DNA of 64,000 nucleotides, from NCBI RefSeq assembly GCF_018320785.1, contig NC_054877.1:26270329-26334328 (forward strand), in the 5' to 3' direction. This stretch comes from Cheilinus undulatus. Its lineage: Eukaryota > Chordata > Actinopteri > Labriformes > Labridae. The translations under genes and the position numbers were made by a program. This document shows positions 33,486-45,574 of the stretch, piece after piece. Numbering within the stretch: the stretch's first letter is position 1; each line of letters starts with the position of its first letter. The notes under the pieces are model-generated. The model saw only the letters and a program-made list of their open reading frames with translations. It was not told the DNA's origin and ran no database searches.

Positions 33486-35348
33486 ATGATGCGAAAAAGG
33501 AGAAAGGCCTCTGTTTTCTTGGCTCTAGTTGTTATTTTCACGTGTTATTTGTCGCAAACGATAGACTGTTACAAGTTGAGGAAAACTGAGAGTAGAGAAG
33601 GACGGACCGACAATAAAGCACCTACAACAACAGCCGTCCAGGAGGGGAGAATAGTTTTCGGGAGAGTTTCTGAGAGAGGCTCTGGCTCTGAGCCTCAGAT
33701 CTTAAATGGAACCCAAAAATCCTCAGACGTTTCATCAGAAGATGAAACTGCTTATCAAGCAGACTTCACAGGTAAAAAAAATCTTCATGGTAATAAGTGC
33801 TCAATGACTATTTGCAGCTTCTCATGAAATATTTGTCTATTCAGGCTGGTATAAAGGACAAATGCAGGATGCAAGCAGTGGAGGAGCTTCATGGAGGCGC
33901 ATGTCTCCTTCCCTGCAGTGTGGTGGAGACCAGATGAAGTTCAGAGTAGTGGGACCAGGTGCTTCACAGTTTGCAGTGGAACAAGGTAATTTAAACGAGG
34001 TTTAATACCATCAGTGTCTTAGAACAATACAGTAGACCTACAGTTATTTCTACCCATAGCTACAGTTTAACTGAGTTTGTCCACACAGGGCATGCACCTC
34101 CACTGCCTCTGTCCCAGGTCCCTCCCTCCTGTGGCTACACCATGCAGAGGAACCCCCTTTCACTTGTGATGTCAGTCCCCTATGATGGCTGCAACATGCT
34201 TCAGGAGGTAATGTTTTTTACTGAATGCAACAATTTGCTACTCCACTCATATCCATGGTAGGAGACGTGATCATCCGGGAACAAACTGTTTCACTTCATC
34301 AAAGAAATGAAGCTCCAATATGCAGCTGTCTAGATAAAGATGCTACTTATGTTAGAGTGGAAATGTTGTTCCTTATATGCTAAAGTTTGTTCTCTAGAAC
34401 TTGTCACATTTCAATTATAGTTTTTAGTTTTGTAGCGGAGCTGAAATAAAAATAATACAGTTGATGCCTTTTTATGGCTGTCTTAAATCCTTTATTTTTG
34501 TTTTTCCTACCAAGGGTGGAAACCATGTGCTTCCAATGCGCTGGCAAGGAATTCCTGTCTCACTCCTGTGTCCTGGAGCAGGTGCTGCACTTAACCATCC
34601 TCCATCATACCCTCAGGTGCCTCTCTCACAACCTGCCAACAAGAATCCCTATGTCTCAGATCCTCAAGTTCCCCAGTATCCCTCCCATCCACACTATCCC
34701 CCTCAGTACCCATCAGTGCCAGAACCTACGAAGGCCCCAACCACCAAGACTAATGCAAAGAAACCTGGCATGCCTCAATTTCCAGTGTACCCACCTTACC
34801 TCCCCCATTATCCCAGCTTTCCTTATCCTTTTCCAATGACGACAGCCAAGCCAACTACCTCTGCCCCCACCACGACTGCAAAGCCAGCAACGCCAACTCA
34901 TCCTCCCAAGTTCCCTTACCCATACTTCCCACCATACTACCCTCCCTTTCCATGGCCGTACCCTGGACCTAAACCAACAACTGCGGCACCAACCACAACT
35001 ACCAAACAAACTACTACCCAGATGACGACAACAAAACCAACAACTAAACCCCAGCCTCCCAGGTTTCCACCATATTTTCCATACCCTCCCTATTATCCAT
35101 ACCCTCCTTTCTTCCCCCCTCTTTACCCTCCCTATCAGCCACAGCCAACTTTGAAGCCACAAACTACAGCAAAGCCAACGACTCCTCCTACCACAACTAC
35201 GACGACTCCTACCACAACGACCACCACTAAGAAGACAGACCCTCCTCAGCCTCCACCGCATTTTCATCCACATGTTCACTATCCTCCATATCCATTCATG
35301 CCATTTCCTCCTCCTTATCCAATGCCTTACCCCCGTCGTCCAGTGTAA
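33486..35348 (+). CDS. Secreted ZP-N-like / Pro-Thr-Tyr-rich protein, copy A
   Basis: Family not recognised by name. Exons 33486-33771, 33845-33985, 34089-34207 and 34515-35348 give 459 aa with intron phases 1, 1, 0. Residues 1-28 are a signal peptide with a basic start (MMRKRRK). A GRIVFGR motif follows. Residues 96-202 form a module with four cysteines (121, 157, 177, 201), spaced C-x35-C-x19-C-x23-C, and with MKFRVVGPGA, PLPLSQVPPSCGY, VPYDGCNMLQE and VLPMRWQGIPVSLLCP. That pattern recalls the ZP-N fold of egg-coat proteins, but no ZP-C half follows. Exon 4 ends in about 255 residues of alternating PYYPPFP-type and TTTAKPTT-type tracts, plausibly O-glycosylated. There is no membrane anchor. 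It starts MMRKRR where B and C have MTRKRR. Likely extracellular matrix, egg coat or mucus; function unknown. Confidence 0.82.
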
Positions 35349-35374
35349 CATGACTAATATGTTGTAAGTGTTCT

Positions 35375-35380
35375 AATAAA
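35375..35380 (+). terminator. Copy A poly(A) signal
   Basis: AATAAA 27 bases after the stop. The same hexamer follows copy B at 41432-41437 and copy C at 47441-47446, so each copy has its own short 3' UTR. Confidence 0.7.
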
Positions 35381-35619
35381 TGGCTTAGAGTATTCCCTTC
35401 TGGTCCTTTGTACTTATCTCTACTATATGAAGTTTGCAACAGAGGTTCTTGACTTTTTCAATGAAGTTGCATTAGGTGTGAGTAAGCAAGGTGGGAAAAG
35501 GTTTTTTACTAAAAAGAGGGTCTTCAAAAAATTTAAAATGCTTTCATTCCAAAGGACAAAACTTTGCTTAAATTGGCATGCTTTTTCTTAAAATTGTATA
35601 ACTTGACTCCTCATGAATA

Positions 35620-36400
35620 ATACACTAGATGGGCAGTAACTATCAAAGGCCTGATCAGACAAATTCACCTTATCGGATGTTTGTATCTCTTATACTAGTA
35701 TGTACAGTGCTTAACAAATTTATTAGACCACCTGTCATATTTGCCTGAAAGACCATCCAGCATCATGAAGTGCTTTAATGCGGACTCTTATATTTTCAGT
35801 CAGCACTCTATGTTTTACCATTTTGAACAGGAATGAGGGATTTCAAACTGAATTCACCCAAATTTGAGCCGGCTCACTGGGCTTCTCTGAGAAGTCAGAA
35901 ATTAATCAAGCATAACATTCAACCATTAAAACTCATTTTTTTTCTGTTCAGGAATGCAAGTAAATAACTATAATTTGACATATTAATCAAGAAACATTTT
36001 TGTGCTTTGTGTTATTTTTTCAGTTTTTTGTAAATCAGTAAATTTGAAAATTCATGGATAATATTTGAGCATTAAAAAATATTTCGGTTAAAGAGCTTCT
36101 ACATATTGGTGTATTAACCATTGCAGAAACATAAAAATGATTTTGGTAATTACCAATACTGTTAATTTAGGGCAGCTGTGGCATAAACCTTACTTTGGTT
36201 AGGGTTAGGGTGGTCTAATAAATTTGTTAAGCACTGTATATTCAAGAAAACTCAAGATATCTGCATTTAGAGTAAATTCAGGCCTATAACCTCACCAGGA
36301 GGCTCCCATGTTTTGAATAATTACACTAGACATGCAGTAACTGTATCCATTAATGCTTGTTCTTATTGTATGATTTCCATATAAAACTTCTGTGAAATTC
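35620..36400. mobile_element. Long-TIR DNA element, copy 1 (fragment, interrupted)
   Basis: CAGACAAATTCACCTTAT (about 35658) and GATATCTGCATTTAGAGTAA with 'cctataacctcaccaggaggctcccatgtttt' (about 36257-36315) are the outer and inner parts of the terminal repeat seen whole in copies 2 and 3. A MITE (35705-36236) is inserted between them. Direct repeats of 'acactaga(t/c).(g/t)gcagtaact' at about 35630 and 36325 flank the fragment. Confidence 0.5.
35705..36236. mobile_element. Tc1-type MITE with clean terminal repeats
   Basis: Left end CAGTGCTTAACAAATTTATT followed by AGACCACC. Right end GGTGGTCTAATAAATTTGTT followed by AAGCACTG. This is a near-perfect 28-bp inverted repeat flanked by TA on both sides (35703-35704, 36237-36238), the Tc1/mariner target duplication. 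About 530 bp, with no transposase. It sits inside the older long-TIR element. Confidence 0.88.
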
Positions 36401-36419
36401 CTCAAGACAACTCAAAATG

Positions 36420-37606
36420 AGGCTCAGTAGTGTGTAAGGCCTCCACCTGCCTGTATGAACTCCCTACAATGTCTGGGCATGCCCCTGATGAGACGACGGA
36501 TGGTCTCCTGAGGGATCTCCTCCCAGACCTGGATCAGGGCAACAGTCACTTCCTGGACAGTCTGTGGTGTGACGTAGCAGCAGTGGATGGAATTAGACAT
36601 GATGTCCTGGAGGTGCTCAATTGGATTCAGGTGTGTGGAACAGACATGCAAGTCCATAGCATCAATGCATCCGTCATGCAGGAACTGCTGATACACTCCA
36701 GCCACATGAGGCTGAGCATTGTCAAGCATCAGAAGGAACCCAGGGCCCACTGCACCAGTGTATGGTCTGATAATGGGTCTGAGGACCTCATCCCAGTACC
36801 TAATGGCAGTCTGGGTACCTCTGGCCAGCACATGGAGGTCTGTGCGGCCCTCCTAGGATATGCCTCTCATCTGTGAAGAGCACAGAGCACCAATGGCAGA
36901 TCTACCAATTCTGGTGTTCCCTGGCAGATGCCAGTCAGGCTGCACGGTGCTGAGCTGTAAGCACAGGCCCCACTTCTGGACGTCAGGCCCTCATACCACA
37001 CTAATGGAGTCTATTTCTGACAGTGTGAGCAGAAACATGCACATTAGTGGCCAGCTGGACACCATTTTGTAGGGCTTTGGCAGTGCTCCTCCTGTTCCTC
37101 CTTGCACAAAGGAGCAGATAGTGGTCCTGCTGCTGGGTTGTTGCCCTCCTACGGCCCCCTCCATGTCTCCTGCTGTACTGGCCTTTCTCCTGGTATCTCT
37201 TCCATGCTCTTGACAGTGTGCTGGGAGACACAGCAAACCTTCTTGCTATGGTGCACATGGATGTGCCATCCTGGATGAGCTGTACTGCCTGAGCAACTTC
37301 TATGGGTTGCAGATACCGCCTAATGCTACCACTAGTGGTGAGGGCACTGGGAAAATGCAAAAGTAACTAAAACTCAGCGAGGACGAGGAGAGGGAAATGG
37401 TCTGTGGTCACCACCTGCAGAACTATTCCTTTATAGGGATTGTCTTAATAATTGCCTCTCCTTTCCACCTGTCGTCTGTCCCATTCGCACAACAGCAGAT
37501 GAAATTGATTCACAATGTTGCTTCCAAACTGAACAAGTTGATATCCTGGAAGTGTGACTGACTTGGAGTTACATTGTGATGATTATGTGTTCCCTTTATT
37601 TTTGAA
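36420..37606 (-). mobile_element. Tc1/mariner-type transposon, near full length
   Basis: The minus strand has two long open blocks. 37001-37360 is an N-terminal paired-type helix-turn-helix region ([17 protein letters not shown], then [20 protein letters not shown], then a basic RRHGGGRRR). 36424-36831 is a C-terminal catalytic part (FLLMLDNAQPHVAGVYQQFL, then HLNPIEHLQDIMSN). DNAQPH is the second catalytic Asp block and NPIE the third. The blocks lie in different frames, so it is broken. The right end 'gttacattgtgatgattatgtgttccctttatttttgaac' (37570-37606) matches the usual terminus of this group. The left terminus is not recognisable. Confidence 0.85.
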
Positions 37607-38737
37607 CATTGTAATCACACTGCTCCAGGGGTGGTTACATGTAAAGCTGGCATACACTGTTCAAGTCCAAGCTGATTCAGACAGGAATTCTGAGTCACAT
37701 GACTCACTTGAAGTCAGGCTGTCTTTTAGTCTGATCGTGCATCATTTGTCACGCAGTGTACAGAGGGACACAATGGTGTACCATAGCCAAACCTGCTTTT
37801 CCCAACTGGTTGGATGGAATTCTGGCATATTTGATGTTTTGGTTGTATGACTGCTACTTGTAAATGAGAACAGAGTCACAAACAGATTCCCAACTTTGGG
37901 GTATTTTCTCAAACCACTGTGACAGCAGCAGGCATGTCTGATGTACCTTTCCCTATCATAAAAGATAGATAAGATGGTTCAAAGAGCTGCATCTTTTATG
38001 TTTATTTATTTCACCTTTATTCAGCCAGGTTAGTCCCATTGAGATCCAAGATCTGGAGTGGAGTGCTTGGTTAGGGACTTACCTGCAGCAGCAGTTTTTT
38101 CTGAGCTGGACAATGTCTGTTTATTGAAACACACACAGAGCAACACTCTTTCCATCACAGAAAAGATGTTTTTCCCTCTACTCCCAGTCTGCTTTGGTAT
38201 GGATTTCCAGGATCTGCTAGCGCAGGATGGATGTCGTTCTAGGAACGCCTAGATTTTATAGGCACCCACATAAAAATGTCTGTATAGTGTCAGAGAAAAC
38301 AATAGTTGTCACTGATAATGAGCATATATTTATTTTAGTTATTGCTGATGTCTGACTAAAACCTTGTATCTTAATTTTTCATGATTTTAATTTGTTTTTA
38401 TAAATCAGTGCTATTGTTTCCTTTACATCTGTCAGTGGGCTTTAACCAATTTTAAAGCAGATGCACTTTTTAATACCCTGAAAAGTGTTGATATTGGAGT
38501 TAGGAGTCTTTGGCCCAACACCAGCGTTATGTGAGTTACACCTGGCCTAAAGATTTTTTAAAATATTAGAATATGCTGAGTGTGATTCTTTTCAAAGAGC
38601 TGATGAATTATGGTGGGGTATTTGGGTATATCTCACATTGGGGTATGTCCTTTAGTCCTGTGGCTTTATTTACATAAAAAGATGCTGTCTAATTTTTTTC
38701 CACTCATTATTAATTCTTTGGCAAGGGGGGGGCTTGA
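37607..38737. other. Intergenic stretch between copies A and B
   Basis: No gene is seen. At 37996-38048 there is a repeat reading TTTATTTATTTCACCTTTAT, then CAGCCAGGTTAGTCCCATTG. A near copy lies at 44498-44543, upstream of copy C. This is a common fish repeat terminus. Confidence 0.5.
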
Positions 38738-38885
38738 TGAAATATTTGTCTATTCAGGCTGGTATAAAGGACAAATGCAGGATGCAAGCAGTGGAGGAGC
38801 TTCATGGAGGTGCATGTCTCCTTCCCTGCAGTGTGGTGGAGACCAGATGAAGTTCAGAGTAGTGGGACCAGGTGCTTCACAGTTT
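38738..38885 (+). pseudogene. Orphan exon 2 of the tandem family
   Basis: About 148 bp match the end of intron 1 plus exon 2 of copies A-C: TGAAATATTTGTCTATTCAG, then GWYKGQMQDASSGGASWRCM, SPSLQCGGDQMKFRVVGPGA and SQF. One change turns the WRRM of the others into WRCM. Homology stops within the exon, before the donor, and exons 1, 3 and 4 are absent here. It lies about 830 bp before copy B. It is a leftover of a former copy or of unequal crossing-over, and cannot make the full protein. Confidence 0.9.
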
Positions 38886-39084
38886 TTCTTGATTGACAGA
38901 TGAAACTTGCACTGATAAATATAAAAATAACATAATAGACCTACAATTTGTCTTACTTTTTTTTTTTTTACCAAATTGCAACAATTTTCATCAAATCAAC
39001 ATCAAATTATTCAAATGATCAAATTCAAAATCAAGCACTTTTTTAAAATTCAAATGCACTTCTTTCGCTTCATTTTTTAAATTT

Positions 39085-39567
39085 ACACGAGTTTTTATCA
39101 CCTCCCATTTATCATGTCATTTTTGTTGACTTCACCATTCAGTGTCTTTGATGGTACATGTCCTGTTCAAATCATGAGTAAGAATGAAAGAAAAAGCTTT
39201 CCCTTCAAGCTCTGAACCTTCCTCTGATTAAGAACAGGAGAGTAAAAAGTGAGACGATCAACCCATGTTTTTGCTCTGATATTTGGCTTCTAGATAATAA
39301 ATATTACTGGAGTATCTGCCTCTGAAAATAAGATACATTGGAAGCTTGGCATTGAAATCCATCATTAGCTCCACCTCCTCCCCTGTTTGTTGACATGGTG
39401 ATGCCCAGGTGAAATAGATACATGATTAGAGAGCAATCAATCCAACCACCTCGCGCCGTTTCTGATTGGCTGTCGCAGCAGCTGCTGCTGACTTTAAGTG
39501 CTGCATTTGAAACAGGGCGAGAGAAGGGGCAACTCCTAGGCTATCCTGTTCCAGGAGTCTTGACAGA
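39085..39567 (+). promoter_or_regulatory. Promoter block of tandem copy B
   Basis: Nearly identical to 45084-45574 before copy C, and in its last 200 bp similar to copy A. The inverted CCAAT is at 39465-39469. The B/C match begins at about GTTTTTATCACCTCCCATTT. Confidence 0.5.
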
Positions 39568-41405
39568 ATGACGCGAAAAAGGAGAAATGCCTCTGTTTAC
39601 TTGGCTCTAGTTGTTATTTTCACGTGTTATCTGTCGCAAACGATAGACTGTTACAGGTTGAGGAAAACGGAGAGAGGAGAAGGACGAACCGACGATAACG
39701 CACCCAAATCAACAGCCGTCCAGGAGGGGAGAATAGTTTTCGGGAGAGTTCCTGAGAGAGGCTCTGGCTCTGAGCCTCAGGCTTTAAATGGGACCCAAAA
39801 ATCCTCAGACGTTTCATTAGAAGATGAAACTGCTTATCAAGCAGACTTCACAGGTAAGAAAAAAAATCTTCATGGTATTAAGTGTTCAATGACTATTTGC
39901 AGCTTCTCATGAAATATTTGTCTATTCAGGCTGGTATAAAGGGCAAATGCAGGATGCAAGCAGTGGAGGAGCTTCATGGAGGCGCATGTCTCCTTCCCTG
40001 CAGTGTGGTGGAGACCAGATGAAGTTCAGAGTAGTGGGACCAGGTGCTTCACAGTTTGCAGTGGAACAAGGTAATTTAAACGAGGTTTAATACCATCAGT
40101 GTCTTAGAACAATACAGTAGACCTACAGTTATTTCTACCCATAGCTACAGTTTAACTGAGTTTGTCCACACAGGGCATGCACCTCCATTGCCTCTGTCCC
40201 AGGTCCCTCCCTCCTGTGGCTACACCATGCAGAGGAACCCCCTTTCACTTGTGATGTCGGTCCCCTATGATGGCTGCAACATGCTTCAGGAGGTAATGTT
40301 TTTTTTTACTGAATATAGCAATTTGCTACTCCACTCATATCCATGGTGGAAGATGTGATCATCCGGGAACTGTTTTAGCTAGTTCAAATATGCAGTTGTC
40401 TAGATAAAATTCAATACTTGTGTGACTAAAATGTTAATAATGCTTCTATATATGGTGAAGTCTATTCTGGAGAACTTGTCACATGTCAGTTGCAGGTCTT
40501 AGTTTTGTAGCCTAGTTAAAAAAATAATGCAGTTGATGCCTTTTTATGGCTGTCTTACATTCTTTGTTTTTCCTACCAAGGGTGGAAACCATGTGCTTCC
40601 AATGCGCTGGCAGGGAATTCCAGTCCTACTCCTGTGTCCTGGAGCAGGTGCTGCACCTAACCATCCTCCAGCACACCCTCAGGTGCCTCTCTCACAACCT
40701 GCCAACAAGAATCCCTATGTCTCAGATCCTCAAGTTCCCCAGTATCCCTCCTATCCACACTATCCCCCTCAGTACCCATCAATGCCAGAACCTACGAAGG
40801 CACCAACCACCAAGACTAATGCAAAGAAACCTGGCATGCCTCAATTTCCAGTGTACCCACCTTACCTCCCCCATTATCCCAGCTTTCCTTATCCTTTTCC
40901 AATGACGACAGCCAAGCCAACTACCTCTGTACCCACCACGACTGCAAAGCCAGCAACGTCAATCCATCCTCCCAAGTTCCCTTACCCATACTTCCCACCA
41001 TACTACCCTCCCTTTCCATGGCCGTACCCTGGACCTAAACCAACAACTGCGGCACCAACCACAACTACCAAACAAACTACTACCCAGATGACGACAACAA
41101 AACCAACAACTAAACCCCAGCCTCCCAGGTTTCCACCATATTTTCCATACCCTCCCTATTATCCATACCCTCCTTTCTTCCCCCCTCTTTACCCTCCCTA
41201 TCAGCCACAGCCAACTTTGAAGCCACAAACTACAACAAAGCCAGCGACTCCTCCCACCACAACGACAACTCCTACCACAACTACCACTAAGAAGACAGAC
41301 CCTCCTCGGCCTCCACCACATTTTCATCCACATGCTCACTATCCTCCATATCCATTCATGCCGTTTCCTCCCTATCCAATGCCTTACCCCCGTCGTCCAG
41401 TGTAA
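39568..41405 (+). CDS. Secreted ZP-N-like / Pro-Thr-Tyr-rich protein, copy B
   Basis: Exons 39568-39853, 39930-40070, 40174-40292 and 40581-41405 give 456 aa. Exon lengths 1-3 (286, 141, 119) are identical to copy A, with the same intron phases. It begins MTRKRRNASVYLALVVIF, with a signal peptide ending near residue 28. The four cysteines are at 121, 157, 177 and 201, as in copy A. The tail differs from A by a few substitutions and by three fewer residues in its C-terminal Thr run and final PPPYP stretch. Compared with copy C I count only about ten amino-acid changes, such as VPERG against VFERG and HAHY against HVHY. The frame is intact throughout. No known function; see copy A for the domain reading. 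Confidence 0.82.
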
Positions 41406-41639
41406 CATGACTAATATGTTGTAAATGTTAGAATAAATGGTTTAGAGTATTCCTTTCTGGTCCTTTGCACTAGTCTCAACTACCTGAAGTTTCATTAGAG
41501 GTGGGAGGTTTTCACAATAACTTGACTCGGTCCTCCTGGTATGGAACATGATTTAAATTTGGTGATTTACAAATTAAACTGCACCTGGTCTGCTTTTTTA
41601 GTCTTCAAAGACAATGGAATGCACATCTAAAATGGAAGG

Positions 41640-42620
41640 TGCAAGACTTTAGGCTACATGGTTAACTTTCAGAAAACTGAAGATGTCTGCGTTTAAAGTA
41701 AATTTGAGCCTAAAACCTCACCAGGAGGCTGCCATGTTTTGGTTCACACTGGTAGTGTGACATCATTTGGCTAGAGTGCTCCTCGGCTGTTCCCTTTCAG
41801 ACTGGGAGTCTGTTTTGTTGGGTCTGCTCCAGCACTGTTTGCCGTCTTGGCTTTGTCTCTGCTGTGAAAACCTTGTCATTCTTGCTCAATTTTACCCCAG
41901 TAAAACTCCCTATAAGTGAGTTGATTCACTGGAAAGTGGTACTGTGCCAGGAGCCTTTCAAAATAAAAGTGTTATGTATGAACAAGTTATTCCAAAGGAA
42001 TGTTTAAGCAGGCTTTTACTTTGAAAAGCAAAAGCTGGAATTGTTCTTGTAGTATGTTTGTCTTCACCTGCAACATATTGTAATATATGGAAACGGCCTC
42101 AGAAATTGTAGAACTTTGGAGAACAATTTTAGTAAAGACACATTTTAGCTCGTGGCCTTTATCAGGGTCCTCAAACAGATTTCAAACATATTCTACCAGT
42201 GTGGATGTACATATTTGCTACAACAAATGACTATCATTTTTCTATTCTGAATAATTACCGATGGAACACAAAAAACAAATTTACAAGACCTCAAATCTAA
42301 AATTTTCCAGGCGTGAGCCGTGCATATCATGAGATGCAGCCCTCACTCTGGCTGCTGGAACAGCTGTTTAATGCAGAGTACGCTGAGGAGCACTGTCAGA
42401 CTATCAGTGCAGACTAAAACATGGCAGCCTCCCAGTGAGCTTCTAAGCTCAAATTCACCAAGAATGCAGATATCTAGTGATTTTTTGTGTTCAGTATACA
42501 TGAGATACAATTATCTATCCAATAAGGTGAATTTGTCTGATCATGCAGGGTTCCTTTTAATACTTGTTCTTCTTACAGTAAGACTTCCATATATGAAAAA
42601 AAAAAATAATAAGGAAGTTT
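41640..42620. mobile_element. Long-TIR DNA element, copy 2
   Basis: The left arm (GATGTCTGCGTTTAAAGTAA, then 'cctcaccaggaggctgccatgttttggttcacactggtagtgtgacatcatttggc') recurs inverted on the right at about 42310-42550 ('aacatggcagcctcccagtgagcttctaagctcaaattcacc...gcagatatctagtga...ataaggtgaatttgtctgat'). The arms are at least 150 bp and diverged. The middle has no open transposase frame. This is a foldback or non-autonomous DNA element with long inverted repeats; superfamily not assigned. Confidence 0.65.
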
Positions 42621-43489
42621 TTTAATGAAATCTTGAAACATGGGTTCTTTCATGCACATTGAGAGTCAAAGGGTTTAACTGTACCGGCCATAAATTGCAT
42701 TTCAGTCCTCTAAAGAAAATGAACTACCACAGCATCTTCAGTGGGTAATTGTAATGTAGGCCTGCATCTGTTTTACAACTGTAACTCTCTTTACTATCCT
42801 GAAAAGTTTATCTTGAAGACCAACTCCTTATCTTTGAGACAGCATTTTACAAAATAAACAAAGAATTTTTGGACTGAGTTTTAAACTGTTTTACTTACGC
42901 AACCCACCCATTTTCAACACATTTCAGTAGTTGCTTCAATGTGACTTTAGAGCTGCTTCCTCTGCTTTGTTGTGGTGAAAGAAAAAGCCCCCTGGTAAAC
43001 CATTTTATCACAACAGGAGACCAGTGTGGTTTTCATGTTGTTTATTCCAGCCAAATGACAAGATTGTTTCTTAATGTTCTTTGCAAATATAAGCTGATAC
43101 CTTGCTTATGTATGTCAAAATTGTGGAGCCTAAATAAAACATTGAGGTTAGAATACATTTGTGACTTCTGTGGGTCTTAATGTACATATTATTTTTGTAT
43201 TAAAAGTTTCCAAGTGATGAGTCATTTCACAGTAAAAAAAAAAAAAACCTAACTAAAAAGTGGAAGGTAGTAGCTTCAATATGAGCCTCTTAGCTAGCTA
43301 AATAGATTTCAGGGTTTTTAACAACAATCAAAAACTAATTTATTCTTGCTAGCTTTTGATGAGTACTTCATATTTTTGATTATTTATTTAGTTAAATATC
43401 ACTGTTGTTTTGTTTCCTACTTTGAACCCCTTAACAACCCCACCAAGAAAAAAGCTGCAGAAATTTTTGTTTGCTTGCATTTTTTATAC
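42621..43489. other. Spacer, nothing recognised
   Basis: AT-rich sequence downstream of copy B, with no exon, RNA gene or terminal repeat that I can support. Confidence 0.4.
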
Positions 43490-43497
43490 CCTTAGGG

Positions 43498-44085
43498 CAG
43501 GGGTGGGCAACTAAGTTTGGCCTCGGGCCAAATTTTTTTCTGACCAACTCAATGGCGGGCCAAAATTACATCTTCATCAGGTAAAATCTGTCTTTTCTAC
43601 TAAAAAAATACTTTTTCTTCTCATCTATACTATTATAATTGTACAAAAATGTGATTTAATTAAGTTACTTATTTAAAATCAATGAATTTGCTACAGGCTG
43701 TTATTATGTATTTATTTGATCTTTGAGCCAAGCTTGTTATTTGTTTTAATTCAATGAAACCGATTTTGCACTTTGTCTGTTACAGTGGCACACCGAGTGC
43801 GATTTTTCTTTTTTTCTCCTTTTTCTCAGAGCACACATGTGCCAATTAAGTTCCTACCTCAAGCCAGTGTGCGTCTGAAGTCAAGCAGATGCTGCTTTAT
43901 TTTATTTTATCATATTTTGTCACGACTTTTGAATTAATGTTCTGAAATCTGTGTGGAATTGTCGTTTTTATGGTAGCAAATATATGCATTTTTTAATCAG
44001 TTTTTTAATCAATGTCATCTGGTGGGCCAGGTATTATTGGCGGTGGGCCAATTTTGGCCCGCGGGCTGCCAGTTGCCTACCACTG
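43498..44085. mobile_element. hAT-type MITE with target duplication
   Basis: The left end CAGGGGTGGGCAACTAAGTT then TGGCC is inverted at the right (TTTGGCCCGCGGGCTGCCAG, then TTGCCTACCACTG). Flanking 8-mers CCTTAGGG (43490-43497) and TCTTAGGG (44086-44093) match at 7 of 8, the hAT target size. About 590 bp, with no transposase. Confidence 0.85.
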
Positions 44086-44496
44086 TCTTAGGGCCTCAAT
44101 AACAATAATCAGGTTTTGATTTTTTTCATAGACCCCTCAGTTTTTCAGATATAAGCCTCTACTAAACGGTCAAGATGTCGTGTCATAATAAAAGCACTAA
44201 AATGCCTACCAACACCAAAAACACAGCAGATTAAATAGCTATGTTTTCAAAAAATTCAAAACACTTGTTTTTGAAAAATAGGTCCCATTTTTTGGTATCA
44301 TACCTAAAAATATTATATGTTTATAGTAAAAAAAAAAAGGAAAACCTTGCAAAACTCAGTAAAATATCATATTTCTGCCCTTTTAATGGCAACACATCTT
44401 ACATGCGTAGTGGTACAGCGCAAACAACTTTGTTGTACACAGAGCCACTTCTGATCGTATGCTACAATAACCAAGTATTTTTGCATTCAAGCTCTT

Positions 44497-44560
44497 TTAC
44501 GTTTATTTATTTCACCTTTATTCAGCCAGATTAGTCCCATTAAAATCAGAGAGACCTGAC
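44497..44560. repeat. Repeat terminus shared with 37996
   Basis: GTTTATTTATTTCACCTTTA, then TTCAGCCAGATTAGTCCCAT. Near-identical to 37996-38048. It may be a dispersed repeat or a trace of the older tandem unit. Confidence 0.5.
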
Positions 44561-45083
44561 CCACCATGTGAACCATGGGAGTGATTTTCCTTTTCCTGTT
44601 TAGTGTTATTAATCAAACCTCAGAATTAAGGAATCTTTTCTTTACACCCCTTAGTCAAAGACACAACTACTGCATGCTGTCAAAACTTGAACATTTAACT
44701 TTTTTTTCAATTGTGATTAATGGTATGATTTCTTGTCCCTTTCAACACACTGTGGTTAAGCCGTGCCAGCATCTCCCTGCAGCCACAGTGATAAAAAGAT
44801 GTCCATCGCTGCACTTAATGTCTCCTTTCACATTAAAAACTCACAGACAGCTCAGTGGACAAGTCAAAAGTCATTTGCACCTTGAGTTATCAAACATTGA
44901 ACTTTTTAATTTTTTTTCATCCATAGCAAGTTCCTTTTGCCGTGGTTAAGTTCATGTTAAAATCTTTGATCCACCAATAAAAGCATGTCTATATCGAATT
45001 AGAAAAGCAATCACCCTTTGTTTAAGACAGTAGAAAAACCTAAAATGACACAAAAATGACTCTGAATGCAGTCATTTTTGAAT

Positions 45084-45574
45084 TCACGTGTTTTTATCAC
45101 CTCCCATTTATCATGTATTTTTTACCTTCACCTTCATACACAGACCACAGTGTCTTTGATGGCAAATATATGTTCAAATGATGAGTAAGAATAAAAGACA
45201 TAACTTTCTCTTCAAGCTCTGAACCTTCCTCTGATTAAGAACAGGAGAGTAAAAAGTGAGACGATCAACCCATGTTTTTGCTCTGATATTTGGCTTCTAG
45301 ATAATAAATATTACTGGAATATCTGCCTCTGAAAATAAGATACATTGGAAGCTTGGCATTGAAATCCATCATTAGCTCCACTTCCTCCCCTGTTTGTTGA
45401 CATGGTGATGCCCAGGTGAAATAGATACATGATTAGAGAGCAACCAATCCAACCACCTCGCGCCGTTTCCGATTGGCTGTCGCAGCAGCTGCTGCTGACT
45501 TTAAGTGCTGCATTTGAAACAGGGCGAGAGAAGGGGCAACTCCTAGGCTATCCTGTTCCAGGAGTCTTGACAGA
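45084..45574 (+). promoter_or_regulatory. Promoter block of tandem copy C
   Basis: Near-identical to the block before copy B. The inverted CCAAT is at 45472-45476, 99 bp before the ATG. Confidence 0.5.
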
